64,000 nt of DNA from Magnetospirillum sp. 64-120 (GCA_001898825.1 MKVK01000051.1:98456-162455); one strand, 5' to 3'. Shown: positions 8,072 through 17,153, counted from the first letter of the stretch. Made by a program: numbers and translations. Notes: generated by a model not told the origin, from the letters alone.

Positions 8072-9475
8072 GTGAAATATGTGAGCACCCGGGGCAACGC
8101 GCCCGTCCTGTCCTTCGACGACGTCCTGTTGGCCGGCCTGGCCCGCGATGGCGGCCTGTACGTGCCCCAGACCTGGCCGCAATTCTCGGCCGACGACATC
8201 CGGGCCATGCGCGGCCTGTCCTATGCCGAGATCGCCATCCGCGTCATGACCCCCTTCGTCGAAGGTTGCATGACCCGCGACGAACTGGCGACTTTGGTCC
8301 ACGACACCTATGCCCGCTTCACCCATCCGGCGGTGGCGCCGTTGAAGCAGCTGGATGCCAACCAGTGGGTGCTGGAGCTGTTCCACGGCCCGACCATCGC
8401 GTTCAAGGACTACGCCCTGCAGTTGGTGGGACGGCTGTTCGACCACGTGCTGACCAAGCGCGGCCAGCGCGTCACCATCGTCGGCGCCACCTCGGGCGAC
8501 ACCGGATCGGCCGCCATCGAGGCCTGCCGCGACCGGGGGTCCATCGACATCGTCATCCTGCACCCGCATAACCGCACCTCGGCGGTGCAGCGCAAGCAGA
8601 TGACCACGGTTTTGTCCGACAACGTGCGCAACGTGGCGGTAGAGGGCACCTTCGACGACTGTCAGGACATGGTCAAGGCGCTGTTCAACGACCACGACTT
8701 CCGCGACACCTACAACCTGTCGGCGGTCAATTCCATCAACTGGGCCCGCGTCATGGCCCAGATCGTCTATTACTTCGCCTCGGCCGTGGCGGTGGGCGCA
8801 CCGGACGTGTCCATGACCTTCTCGGTGCCCACCGGCAATTTCGGCAACGTCTTCGCCGGCTTCTGCGCCCGTCAGATGGGTCTGCCCATCGAAAAGCTGG
8901 TGGTAGGGTCCAACAGCAACGACATCCTGACCCGTTTCTTCGAAAAGGGCGTTATGGAAGCCGACGGCGTGGTGCCGACGCTTTCGCCCAGCATGGACAT
9001 CCAGGTGTCATCCAATTTCGAACGTCTGGTCTTCCATTACCTGGGCAATGACGGCAAGGCGGTGGGCCAGCTGATGGAAGAATTCCGCGCCACCGGCCGC
9101 ATGGACATGCCGCAAGGCGCCTATGGCGCCATGCGCGAACTGTTCGAAGGCCATCGCTATGACGACGACCAGACCCTGGCGGTGATGAAGTCCACCCAGG
9201 CCAAGACCGGCGAGGTGCTGGACCCCCATTCCGCCATCGGCGTCGCCGCCGGCGTCAAGGGCCATGTCAACAAAGCGTCGCCCCTGGTCGCCCTGGCCAC
9301 CGCCCATCCGGCCAAATTCCCCGACGCGGTGGAAAAGGCCACCGGCAGCCGTCCGCCGCTGCCCGCCCACATGGCCGACCTGTTCGACCGCCCCGAACGT
9401 TTCGACGTGCTGCCCAACGATCTGGGCGCGGTGCGCGACTACGTCGCCGCCTTCGCCAAGCGGGGCCGCGCATGA
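8072..9475 (+). CDS. thrC: Threonine synthase
   Basis: A 467-residue PLP enzyme converting O-phospho-L-homoserine to L-threonine. The N-terminus (MKYVSTRG, then ARDGGLYVP) is typical, and the PLP lysine is Lys112 in HGPTIAFKDYALQ. VTIVGATSGDTGSAAIEA is the phosphate-cup loop region. The start is GTG with an AAGG-like site upstream. Its last 4 bp (ATGA) overlap the M16 peptidase start, a conserved alphaproteobacterial pairing. The upstream hairpins may regulate it. Confidence 0.95.
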   Translation: MKYVSTRGNAPVLSFDDVLLAGLARDGGLYVPQTWPQFSADDIRAMRGLSYAEIAIRVMTPFVEGCMTRDELATLVHDTYARFTHPAVAPLKQLDANQWVLELFHGPTIAFKDYALQLVGRLFDHVLTKRGQRVTIVGATSGDTGSAAIEACRDRGSIDIVILHPHNRTSAVQRKQMTTVLSDNVRNVAVEGTFDDCQDMVKALFNDHDFRDTYNLSAVNSINWARVMAQIVYYFASAVAVGAPDVSMTFSVPTGNFGNVFAGFCARQMGLPIEKLVVGSNSNDILTRFFEKGVMEADGVVPTLSPSMDIQVSSNFERLVFHYLGNDGKAVGQLMEEFRATGRMDMPQGAYGAMRELFEGHRYDDDQTLAVMKSTQAKTGEVLDPHSAIGVAAGVKGHVNKASPLVALATAHPAKFPDAVEKATGSRPPLPAHMADLFDRPERFDVLPNDLGAVRDYVAAFAKRGRA

Positions 9476-10758
9476 GCGTCGTGGCGGAGCCGCGCATGAA
9501 CGGCGTGAAGGTCACCACCCTGAAGAACGGCCTGCGGGTCCTGACCGATCCCATGCAGACGGTGGAAAGCGTGTCGCTGGGTCTGTGGGTCGACGCCGGC
9601 ACCCGGCACGAACCGGCCCAGATCAACGGTATCTCGCATCTGCTGGAACACATGGCGTTCAAGGGTACCGAACGCCGTTCGGCGCGGGCCATCGCCGAGG
9701 AAATGGACAATGTGGGCGGCCATCTGAACGCCTACACGGCGCGTGACCACACCGCCTATTACGCCAAGGTGCTGAAGGAGGATTCGGCGCTGGCCTTGGA
9801 CATCTTGTCCGACATTCTTCAGAACTCGACCATGGACGCCGAGGAACTGGCCCGCGAACAGGCGGTGGTGGTCCAGGAAATCAACCAGTCCATCGACACC
9901 CCCGACGACATCATCTTCGACCATTTCCAGTCCACCGCCTTTCCCGACCAGCCGCTGGGCCGCCCGGTCCTGGGCACCGAGGAGCTGGTGCGCGCCATGA
10001 ATCGCGACACCGTCAAGGGCTACATGTCCAGCCATTACGCCGCGTCGCGCATGGTGCTGTCGGCGGCCGGCGCCATCGACCACGACCAGTTGGTGGACAG
10101 CGCCGAGAAGGCCTTCGCCACCCTGGCCGCCACGGCCGAGGCCCAACCGGAAGCCGCCCGCTACGTCGGCGGCGAATACCGGGAAGAACGCGACATCGAA
10201 CAGGTCAACCTGGTCCTGGGCTATGGCGGCGTCAGCTATGACGACCCCGACTATTACGCCATCTCGGTGCTGTCCACCCTGCTGGGCGGCGGCATGAGCT
10301 CGCGGCTGTTCCAGGAAATTCGTGAAAAGCGCGGTCTGGTCTATTCCATCTATTCCTTCGCCTCGTCCTATTCCGACGGCGGCCTGTTCGGCATCTATGC
10401 CGGCACCGGCGAGGACGAGGTCGAGGAACTGGTTCCCGTCCTGTGCGACGAAGTGGTCAAAGTGTGCGGCGGCGTCGCCGCCGATGAAATGCTGCGTGCC
10501 CGCGCCCAGTTGAAGGCGTCCATCCTGATGAGCCTGGAAAGCACCTCGTCACGCTGCGAGCAGTTGGCCCGCCAGGTGCTGGTCTATGGCCGTCCCATCA
10601 CCACCCAGGAAGTGGTGGACCGCATCGAAGCCATCGACGCCGCCGCCATCGCCCGCGTCGCCCGTCGCCTTTTCGCCCAGGTGCCGACCATCGCCGCCAT
10701 CGGCCCCTTGGCCAAGCTGGAAGACCACCAATCCATGGTGGCCCGCCTGAAACTGTAA
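9472..10758 (+). CDS. M16-family (pitrilysin / processing-peptidase-like) zinc protease
   Basis: A 428-residue M16 peptidase close in layout to the mitochondrial processing peptidase beta type. The inverted zinc motif HLLEH lies at 56-60, followed by MAFKGTERR, and the downstream acidic region (ELAREQAVVVQEI) carries the third ligand. The glycine-rich loop segment LLGGGMSSRLFQEIREKRGL in the second half is also characteristic. Being a single protein with an intact active-site motif, it is expected to be catalytic. It is translationally coupled to thrC by an ATGA overlap. Confidence 0.92.
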   Translation: MSVVAEPRMNGVKVTTLKNGLRVLTDPMQTVESVSLGLWVDAGTRHEPAQINGISHLLEHMAFKGTERRSARAIAEEMDNVGGHLNAYTARDHTAYYAKVLKEDSALALDILSDILQNSTMDAEELAREQAVVVQEINQSIDTPDDIIFDHFQSTAFPDQPLGRPVLGTEELVRAMNRDTVKGYMSSHYAASRMVLSAAGAIDHDQLVDSAEKAFATLAATAEAQPEAARYVGGEYREERDIEQVNLVLGYGGVSYDDPDYYAISVLSTLLGGGMSSRLFQEIREKRGLVYSIYSFASSYSDGGLFGIYAGTGEDEVEELVPVLCDEVVKVCGGVAADEMLRARAQLKASILMSLESTSSRCEQLARQVLVYGRPITTQEVVDRIEAIDAAAIARVARRLFAQVPTIAAIGPLAKLEDHQSMVARLKL

Positions 10759-10844
10759 CCGGCCCAGAACTGTAACAGGATCGTCATCACCCGTCTTACG
10801 TGTCCGGGGCGATGATGTTCCGGACAAGCGAAGGGGGGAAGGCG

Positions 10845-11327
10845 ATGCGGGTGTCGGTTTGGGTCGCGGTGGTTTGCCCCGGCACCTCGCGGGTGCTGTT
10901 GGCCAAGCGCGGCCCCACCACCCGCAACGCCGGCCGCTGGAACTTTTTCGGCGGTGGCCTGGACCGGGGCGAACACCCCGAGGAAACCGCCATCCGCGAA
11001 CTGGCCGAGGAAGCCGGCATCGATTCCCATCCCGACGACCTGATCTATCTGGGCGAAGCGGTCGGCGGGTCCAAGCGCAACCTGTTGTTCGTGGTCACCA
11101 CCGAGGCCGAGTTCGAGCCCATCATCAACCACGAAAGCCAGGCCTGGGCCTGGGTGTCCATCGACGACCTGCTGGCTCTGCATCCGCTGCACGGCCCGAC
11201 GCAGAAACTGTCGCCGCTGGTGCGGTCGTGGTCGCGCAACATCCCGCGCCCCCCCGCCCAATCCGCCAACACGCCCCAGGAAAGCCGCTGGGACTGGCTG
11301 ATGCGCCAAGTGGCCCGTCACTGGTAA
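10845..11327 (+). CDS. Nudix hydrolase
   Basis: A 160-residue protein with a complete Nudix box at 37-59 (G-x5-E-x7-REL-x-EE-x-GI: GGLDRGEHPEETAIRELAEE followed by AGI). It hydrolyses some nucleoside-diphosphate-linked compound; the substrate is not predictable. ATG 10845 is preferred because AAGGGG lies 8 bp upstream and the domain begins at once. Earlier in-frame starts (GTG 10800, ATG 10812) would add a short unconserved lead. A TGTCCGG/CCGGACA inverted repeat (10801-10826) sits just upstream. Confidence 0.88.
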   Translation: MRVSVWVAVVCPGTSRVLLAKRGPTTRNAGRWNFFGGGLDRGEHPEETAIRELAEEAGIDSHPDDLIYLGEAVGGSKRNLLFVVTTEAEFEPIINHESQAWAWVSIDDLLALHPLHGPTQKLSPLVRSWSRNIPRPPAQSANTPQESRWDWLMRQVARHW

Positions 11328-11369
11328 GGCACGACGAGAGAAACACGCCCGCCGCCTGAGGGCGTCGGG

Positions 11370-11383
11370 GATCGGTTCCGATC
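11370..11383. other. Perfect 14-bp palindrome between convergent genes
   Basis: GATCGG-TT-CCGATC lies between the Nudix gene and the convergent unknown gene, next to another GC-rich hairpin (CGCC...GGGCG around 11353-11365). Neither has a clear T-tract, so intrinsic termination is possible but not convincing. Confidence 0.3.
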
Positions 11384-11397
11384 ACCGGAATATGCGA

Positions 11398-12630
11398 TCA
11401 GGCTTTTTTCTGCGCCGCTTCGGCGGCGGCGAACATGGCGACGACGAAATTGGCGATCTTCTTCAGGTCCGATTTCTGGTCGATGTCGGCGCTTTTCGCC
11501 TTGGCCACCACCTTGGCCACATAATCGGGACGGCCCGGCACACCGAACGCCTTCAGGAAGCGTTCCTCGCCCAGGGCGCCATGGGCGGCCATGACGAAGA
11601 CCGCCAACTGGTCCACCCGCAACCCCAGTTCGCCCACCAGCATCTTGCCCACCATGCCGTTCACCGCCCCCAGGATACCCGTCACCCGCACCGTCTGCTC
11701 GGCATTGGGCAGGCACTCGCGCACCTTGGGGTCCAACAGCGCCATGGTGAAGGCCTGGGCCTTCAGCCGTTTACCGTCGGGGCTCAGGATGTCGGACAGC
11801 CGCGCCCGGTCGTCGCGTTCCTCGTTCTTCACCAAGTCCCCCAGCAACGGCGCCATGCCGTCGCTGATGCGCTTGTCGGCGGTGGTGATGGGGACCGGTG
11901 CGCCGGCCTTGCCGGTCTGCAGGGTGTCGGGAAGTTGATAGCCGCCATGGCCGGCGCCGGCTTCCATGGTTTCCACCACCGGGGTGGGCGGCGGTGGATT
12001 GTCCGGATCGGCGCGCAGCCGGCGGATGTCTTCGGCCAGACGGTAATCCAGGATGCGTGGCCCCAGACGGCGCACCATGGATGGGCTCATCTGGCAATAT
12101 TCGGGAATGATCGGCACCTGCCAGTCGTGCAGCAGGTAATCCTGGAACGCCGCATACAGGATTTCAGCACGGGTGCGCGGGCCGTCGTGCAGGGTCTTGG
12201 GCTGCGACGCCATCAGGGCCCGCAACCGGTCAAGCAGCCCCCGCCTTTGGGTCCGGCGCGGACGAGAGCGCAGGCTGCGGGCGCCGCCATCCAGACGCAT
12301 GCGGAAATGGCGCTTGGCGGCGGTGCGCACCACCATCGCCACCACCTGATCCAAAGACCGCCCGCATTCCAGCAAAGCCTCGGCGTCTTCCACCGCCACC
12401 TTGCGGCGGTCGACCAGCAGATCGCGGAACTGTTCGGGATTGGCGCGGAACACCTGGAAACAGCGGTCCAGCAGGTCGACGTCGTCCAAGATGGCTTCCA
12501 AGGCGCCGCGCCGGGGCAGACGTCGGACTTCCGGCACCAGTTCACACAACACGTCGATCACCGGCCCCGACAAGGTGGCGTTGATCTTGCGCACGACCGC
12601 CAGATGGTCGGCCTGGGCTGGTGAAGCCAT
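11398..12630 (-). CDS. Protein of unknown function, paralogue of the 12721-13827 product
   Basis: A 410-residue soluble-looking protein with no signal peptide or membrane helix, and no family I recognise. It shares blocks with its upstream neighbour: GRSLDQVVAMVVRTAAKRHF (~90-109), LLHDWQVPIIP..CQMSP (~166-182), RDDRARLSDIL, and ELGLRVDQLAVFVMAAH near the C-terminus. The middle is Pro-rich and variable. ATG 12630 is chosen over starts further upstream because AGGGA lies ~6 bp before it. The C-terminus ends in a lysine/alanine-rich helix. It lies downstream of map and its paralogue on the same strand, and 90 bp separate the pair. No function can be assigned. Confidence 0.7.
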   Translation of the reverse strand: MASPAQADHLAVVRKINATLSGPVIDVLCELVPEVRRLPRRGALEAILDDVDLLDRCFQVFRANPEQFRDLLVDRRKVAVEDAEALLECGRSLDQVVAMVVRTAAKRHFRMRLDGGARSLRSRPRRTQRRGLLDRLRALMASQPKTLHDGPRTRAEILYAAFQDYLLHDWQVPIIPEYCQMSPSMVRRLGPRILDYRLAEDIRRLRADPDNPPPPTPVVETMEAGAGHGGYQLPDTLQTGKAGAPVPITTADKRISDGMAPLLGDLVKNEERDDRARLSDILSPDGKRLKAQAFTMALLDPKVRECLPNAEQTVRVTGILGAVNGMVGKMLVGELGLRVDQLAVFVMAAHGALGEERFLKAFGVPGRPDYVAKVVAKAKSADIDQKSDLKKIANFVVAMFAAAEAAQKKA

Positions 12631-12720
12631 GCTGGTCCCTAGATGCCGTTGACATCGGCTTCCGCGTGGACAGGCACACGGATGCACCGTCCATCATCGC
12701 TACCGCAAGTTAGAAAATCA

Positions 12721-13827
12721 CTAAGATTTCGGATCGGCGCGCTTGAACAATTGGCGGACGAATTCGGCGCAGTCGGACAGGGACGAGGCCTGGGTCAGCC
12801 CGGACTGGCGGGCCCGTTGGGTCATGCGCATGACCACCGCCGCGTCGGCATGGGGGCCGAAGAACTTGCCATAGGATTCGACGCCGATGGTTTCGTGGGC
12901 CACCAACAGCACGGTGGCCAGTTGGTCCAGGCGCAGCCCCAGTTCGGCCACCAGCAGCTTGGCCGGCATGGTGCCGGTCTCACGCAGCGGCTGGCTGAGC
13001 GGGGCTTCCGCCGGGCGCGGCCGCAACTGAGCCCGCAATTGGGCCAATTGCAGCACTTTGGCGAAGGCTTCCACCTTCAGCCCGCCGCCAGTGGCCAGCA
13101 CGTCGGACAGCCGGGCGCGGTCGTCGCGGCGCGGCGCGGGGTCGATGGCGGTCTGCTGCTGTTCCGGGGTCTCGAACAGCTTGGCCGCTTCCTCGGGGTC
13201 GGCGACCACCCGGCGCAGATGATCCACATCCTTCAGTTCCAGCAACTTGTCACCCAGGGACCGGGCCAGATTGGGCGACATCTCGGCATAGGTGGGGACC
13301 AGCGGCACCTGCCAGTCATGCAGCAGATTGGCTTTCAGCGCGTCGTACAATTCCTCGGCCCGGCCGCGCAGCGGCGTGGCGTGCAGTGCAGTGGCCGGCG
13401 GCGGCGCCTTGAACAATTGCCCCAGCCGTTGATGCAGGCGCCGATGGGCGTTTTCCGCCTTGGGGGTGTGGACCGGCATATGGCGGCGGCGGAAATGCCG
13501 CTTGGCGGCGGTGCGCACGATCATCGCCACCACCTGTTCCAGGGAACGGCCACAGGCCATGGGGGTGTTGTCGTCGGTGACCGGGTGCTGGGACCGGTCC
13601 AGCAGAACCGGGGCGAACTTGTCGCGTTGGGCGCGGAACACCTTGAAGCAGCGTTCCAGCAGGCCGATGTCGTCCAAGGTCCGTTGGTAGGCGCGATCAG
13701 CCGGCAGTTTCTTCAACTCGGGAAGAAACTGCGACAGGATGCCGATGACGGAATCCTGCAAGGTGTCGTTCACCTGCCGGATGGCGTTGCCCCCGCCCCC
13801 GGCCATGTCACTCGCCGCCATTGGCAC
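12721..13827 (-). CDS. Protein of unknown function, paralogue of the 11398-12630 product
   Basis: A 368-residue protein, probably cytoplasmic and mostly helical. It shares with the next gene the blocks GRSLEQVVAMIVRTAAKRHF, LLHDWQVPLVPTYAEMSP, RDDRARLSDVL and ELGLRLDQLATVLLVAH in the same order, so the two arose by tandem duplication. It lacks the neighbour's Pro-rich insertion. The GTG start is preferred because GGAGG sits 9 bp upstream; ATG 13821 is an alternative. About 120 bp containing palindromic repeats separate it from map. I do not recognise the family. Confidence 0.7.
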   Translation of the reverse strand: MPMAASDMAGGGGNAIRQVNDTLQDSVIGILSQFLPELKKLPADRAYQRTLDDIGLLERCFKVFRAQRDKFAPVLLDRSQHPVTDDNTPMACGRSLEQVVAMIVRTAAKRHFRRRHMPVHTPKAENAHRRLHQRLGQLFKAPPPATALHATPLRGRAEELYDALKANLLHDWQVPLVPTYAEMSPNLARSLGDKLLELKDVDHLRRVVADPEEAAKLFETPEQQQTAIDPAPRRDDRARLSDVLATGGGLKVEAFAKVLQLAQLRAQLRPRPAEAPLSQPLRETGTMPAKLLVAELGLRLDQLATVLLVAHETIGVESYGKFFGPHADAAVVMRMTQRARQSGLTQASSLSDCAEFVRQLFKRADPKS

Positions 13828-13868
13828 TCGGATCGTCCTCCGATGCGCCCATCCCCCCCGTGCTGCCC

Positions 13869-13964
13869 CCTCCTTCGAAAGGAGGATTTTTCAGCACAAG
13901 AATGAAGCGATCAAAGGACGAGCCCTGTCAACGACTTGCGCGGTCCTCCCTACTCATAGGGAGG
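13869..13964. repeat. Pair of GC-rich palindromes resembling a repetitive extragenic element
   Basis: The first palindrome is CCTCCTT-CGA-AAGGAGG (13869-13885), followed by ATTTTTC. The second is CCTCCCTA-CTCA-TAGGGAGG (13945-13964), which covers the map stop codon. CCCTTTCGGGG follows a few bases on. Two related hairpins about 60 bp apart resemble REP/BIME-type elements. Only genome-wide counting would show whether they recur. The plus-strand T-run after the first hairpin has no upstream plus-strand gene to terminate. Confidence 0.4.
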
Positions 13965-14747
13965 GCAATGCCACCCTTTCGGGGAGGCAGTGAAAATCTC
14001 GCAGCCGGTGGCGGTGACACCGATGGAGTGCTCGAACTGGGCCGACAGCGACTTGTCCTTGGTCACCGCGGTCCAGCCGTCGGACAGGATCTTGGTTTCA
14101 TAGCGCCCGGCGTTGACCATGGGCTCGATGGTGAAGAACATGCCTTCCTGCAGCGCCATACCCTGGCCGGGGCGGCCGAAATGCATGACGTTGGGGGGTT
14201 CGTGGAACACCCGGCCCAGACCATGGCCGCAAAAATCGCGCACCACCGAGAAGCGGTGCTTTTCAACGAAGCTTTGGATGGCCCAGCCGATGTCGCCCAA
14301 GGTGGCGCCGGGCTTGACCACCTCGATGCCGCGCATCAGGGCTTCGTAAGTGACCTCGCACAGCTTGCGGGCCTTGATCCCCACCTTGCCGACGTAATAC
14401 ATGCGGCTGGAATCGCCGTGCCAGCCGTCGACAATGGGGGTGACATCGATGTTGACGATGTCGCCGTCCACCAAAACCTTGTCACCGGGAATGCCGTGGC
14501 AAACCACGTGGTTGACCGAAGTACAGATGGATTTGGGGAAGCCGCGGTAATTCAACGGCGCCGAAATGCCGCCGTTCTGGGCGATGAAGTCGGCGCACAG
14601 GCGGTCCAGTTCGGCGGTGGTCACCCCCGGCTGCACATAAGGCGCGATGAAATCCAGGGTCTCGGCGGCCAGTCGGCCGGCCTTGCGCATGGAATCGAAC
14701 TCGGCCGGCCCATAAAGCGGCACCCGGCTTGAATCGCGGTCACTCAA
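13950..14747 (-). CDS. map: Type I methionine aminopeptidase
   Basis: A 265-residue enzyme removing the initiator methionine from nascent proteins. The five metal ligands are visible as Asp101 and Asp112 (NIDVTPIVDGWHGD), His175 (GHGLGRVFHE), Glu208 (FFTIEPMV) and Glu239 (SAQFEHSIGV). The start is TTG, with GAGGG ~7 bp upstream inside sfsA, giving an 8-bp overlap and likely coupling to it. The last ~12 residues (ASPKGWHCPPYE) go beyond the usual end of the family and are encoded by palindromic repeat DNA. An earlier stop may have been lost. Confidence 0.95.
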   Translation of the reverse strand: MSDRDSSRVPLYGPAEFDSMRKAGRLAAETLDFIAPYVQPGVTTAELDRLCADFIAQNGGISAPLNYRGFPKSICTSVNHVVCHGIPGDKVLVDGDIVNIDVTPIVDGWHGDSSRMYYVGKVGIKARKLCEVTYEALMRGIEVVKPGATLGDIGWAIQSFVEKHRFSVVRDFCGHGLGRVFHEPPNVMHFGRPGQGMALQEGMFFTIEPMVNAGRYETKILSDGWTAVTKDKSLSAQFEHSIGVTATGCEIFTASPKGWHCPPYE

Positions 14748-15459
14748 AGCTTCGTCCCTCGTGTAAATGGATCGGCAAAGGCTCGCCGATGCTAATGCCT
14801 TCCAAACTCATATGGCAGGTATAGCAGATCGCTTCCACCCCGTCCGCAAATGCCGTGCGCAGACCGGCGGCATAGGCAGGGTCGATATCCTCGGCCGGGG
14901 CGAAAGCCGTGCAATCGCCGCGCTGGACCAGATACAGCATCACGGCCCGCGCCCCTTGCGCCACCATCTGGCGCAATTCCACCAGATGCTTGGCCCCGCG
15001 CACGGTGACCGCGTCGGGAAATTCCGCCCTGTCGCCACGCTTCAGATGGACGTTCTTGACCTCGACATAGCAGGGTGGCCTGTCGGGGGCTTCCAGCAGC
15101 AGGTCGATGCGGGAACTGGCGCCGTATTTCACCTCGCGCCGGATGGTCTGGTATCCGGTCAGTTCGGGGATTTTGCCTTCGGCGATGGCTTCGGCGGCGA
15201 TCTGGTTGGGATAGCTTGTGTTGACGCCCACCAGGACGCCGTCGGCGCGCACCAGTTCCCACGAATATTTCAGCTTGCGGTCGGGATTGGCGGCCGGCGA
15301 CAGCCACACCTCCATCCCGGGATCGGCGGTCCCCAGCATGGCCCCCGAATTGGCCAGATGGGCGGTGACCACCTGACCGTCATCCAAGGTGACGTCGGCC
15401 ATGAAACGCTTGTAGCGCTTGATCAGAATGCCGTGGATCAGGGGCGCGTGGAACCGCAT
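14740..15459 (-). CDS. sfsA: SfsA-family DNA/RNA nuclease-like protein
   Basis: A 239-residue SfsA protein (sugar fermentation stimulation family). The OB-like N-terminus (IHGILIKRYKRFMADVTLDD, HLANSGAMLG) and the nuclease-like core are intact. The core carries SSRIDLLLEAP, CYVEVKNVHLKRGDRAEFPD and AVTVRGAKHL, i.e. a D...E-x-K arrangement. E. coli SfsA binds DNA non-specifically, and its cellular role is unsettled. The ATG at 15459 follows the stop of the methyltransferase gene by 2 bp, and map overlaps its end, so the three form one operon. Confidence 0.93.
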   Translation of the reverse strand: MRFHAPLIHGILIKRYKRFMADVTLDDGQVVTAHLANSGAMLGTADPGMEVWLSPAANPDRKLKYSWELVRADGVLVGVNTSYPNQIAAEAIAEGKIPELTGYQTIRREVKYGASSRIDLLLEAPDRPPCYVEVKNVHLKRGDRAEFPDAVTVRGAKHLVELRQMVAQGARAVMLYLVQRGDCTAFAPAEDIDPAYAAGLRTAFADGVEAICYTCHMSLEGISIGEPLPIHLHEGRSFE

Positions 15460-15461
15460 GT

Positions 15462-16376
15462 CTAGTCCTTGGCCGGGGCCAGCACTTCGCCGCAGCCGCC
15501 GCTCAACACATCGGCCAACGAGACGTGGCCCGAACCCGGCGCCAAGGGCTGCGGCTGGCTGGGATGAGGTTTCCAGCCGGTGACGTTGACCAGATGGAAT
15601 TCCGCCGGCACCCGCCCGTCGGGACCGGCGAAGCTGGTCTGGTACAGGTGCAGCGCGTGCAACAAGGTGGTGCGGCGGCTGACGCTTTTGCGGCGTTCGG
15701 CCACCACGTTGGTTTCGCCCATGCCGCGCAGGTCGGCCAGCAGACGCATGGGGTCGCCATAGGACACCGAAATCATGTCGGCGTCGGCCACCGGAAGCGC
15801 GAAGCCGGCCCGCTGCAACAGTCGCCCCATGTCGCGCACGTCGGCCATGGGCGAGACCCGGGGGCTGAAGCCGCCTTCGTGTATTTCTTCCGCCTGGGCC
15901 AGACTTTGCCGCAGATGACCCAAGGTGCCGCCGCCCAGCATCACCGCCAGGAACAGGCCGTCGGGCTTCAGCACACGCCTGATCTGCACCAGGGCGCCCG
16001 GCAGATCGTTGACCCAGTGCAGCGACAGGCAGGACAGCACCAGATCGAAGGAATTGTCGGCGAAAGGCAGCCATTCCTCGTCGGCAGCCAGACTGGGATG
16101 GCCGTTGGCGGCGGCGCGTGCCGCCATCTTGGGCGACAGGTCGCACTGCACCAGGGTCTGGATGCCGCCGCGGCCGCCCAAGGTGTCGGCCAGCTCGCCG
16201 GTATGGCAACCCAAATCCAGGGCAACGGGAAACGATCGGCTGACGTCGCTTAAGCGGTCGCACAGACGTTCGGCCGCTTCACGGACCAGAAAGTCGTGGG
16301 CGGCGAAGCCGTTTGCCGCACGGTCACGGCGCTTGCGCAAGGTTTGACGGTCGAAGATGCTGACGGGAACAGACAT
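15462..16376 (-). CDS. Class I SAM-dependent methyltransferase, BioC/NDUFAF5-like
   Basis: A 304-residue methyltransferase. Motif I is VALDLGCHTGELADTLG, the acidic strand-2 region is VQCDLSPKMA, and LPFADNSFDLVLSCLSLHWV plus RVLKPDGLFLAVMLGGGTLG are motifs II/III. The N-terminal IFDRQTLRKRRDRAA and the overall pattern match the bacterial homologues of mitochondrial NDUFAF5 (complex I assembly) rather than true BioC; no biotin genes are nearby. It is the first gene of the minus-strand sfsA-map group and is divergent from comF, with 45 bp between the starts. Confidence 0.85.
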   Translation of the reverse strand: MSVPVSIFDRQTLRKRRDRAANGFAAHDFLVREAAERLCDRLSDVSRSFPVALDLGCHTGELADTLGGRGGIQTLVQCDLSPKMAARAAANGHPSLAADEEWLPFADNSFDLVLSCLSLHWVNDLPGALVQIRRVLKPDGLFLAVMLGGGTLGHLRQSLAQAEEIHEGGFSPRVSPMADVRDMGRLLQRAGFALPVADADMISVSYGDPMRLLADLRGMGETNVVAERRKSVSRRTTLLHALHLYQTSFAGPDGRVPAEFHLVNVTGWKPHPSQPQPLAPGSGHVSLADVLSGGCGEVLAPAKD

Positions 16377-16421
16377 GATGCTTCCTGTATGGCATGGCCG
16401 GGGGGCGCGACGGAAGAGGCG

Positions 16422-17153
16422 ATGACGCATTTCAGCACTCTGGCCCGCAGGATCGTCGATTCGCTGCTGCCGCCGCTTTGCCTGTGCTGCGGCACCATGG
16501 TGGCCGAGCCCGGATCGCTGTGCCCCGCCTGCTGGTCGAAACTGGCCTTCCTCGCCCCGCCGCTCTGCCATGCCTGCGGCCATCCCTTTGAGCTGGACGC
16601 GGGCGACGGCGCCTTGTGCGGGCGCTGCATGGCCGAACCGCCGCCCTGGGACCGGGCGCGGGCCGTGTTGCGCTATGACGACGCGTCCAAGCCGCTGATC
16701 CTGCGCTTCAAACATGCCGACCGGCTGGAAGGGGCGCCGGCCTTCGGCCGCTGGCTGGCCCGCGCCGGCGGCGATCTGCGCGACGGCTGCGACATGCTGG
16801 TGCCGGTGCCCTTGCATCGCTGGCGCCTTTTGGCCCGACGCTACAACCAGTCGGCATTGCTGGCCCTGGCCCTGGGCCGTGAATGGGGGGTGACAGCCCA
16901 GGTTGACGGACTGCGCCGTCTGCGCCGCACCCCACCACAGGGCCATTTCAGCCGCGAGGAACGGCTGCGCAACGTGCGCGGCGCCTTCGCCCTGCGCCCG
17001 GGATTGGAGGTCGCCGGCCGGTCGGTGCTGCTGGTGGACGACGTGCTGACCACCGGGGCGACCTTGGGCGAATGCGCCAAGGTGCTGAAACGGGCGGGTG
17101 CGGTGCGGGTGGACGTGCTGACCTTGGGCCGGGTGGTGTTGTCTGACGTGTAA
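16422..17153 (+). CDS. comF: ComF-family phosphoribosyltransferase-like protein
   Basis: A 243-residue ComF homologue. N-terminal Cys pairs (Cys20/Cys23, Cys34/Cys37, Cys49/Cys52, Cys66/Cys69) form the double zinc ribbon. The C-terminal half has the PRTase PRPP-binding loop VLLVDDVLTTGATLGE. Members are linked to natural transformation, though in many bacteria without proven competence the role is unknown. ATG 16422 is preferred because GGAAGAGG lies just upstream; the open frame continues further but antisense to the methyltransferase gene. Confidence 0.88.
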   Translation: MTHFSTLARRIVDSLLPPLCLCCGTMVAEPGSLCPACWSKLAFLAPPLCHACGHPFELDAGDGALCGRCMAEPPPWDRARAVLRYDDASKPLILRFKHADRLEGAPAFGRWLARAGGDLRDGCDMLVPVPLHRWRLLARRYNQSALLALALGREWGVTAQVDGLRRLRRTPPQGHFSREERLRNVRGAFALRPGLEVAGRSVLLVDDVLTTGATLGECAKVLKRAGAVRVDVLTLGRVVLSDV

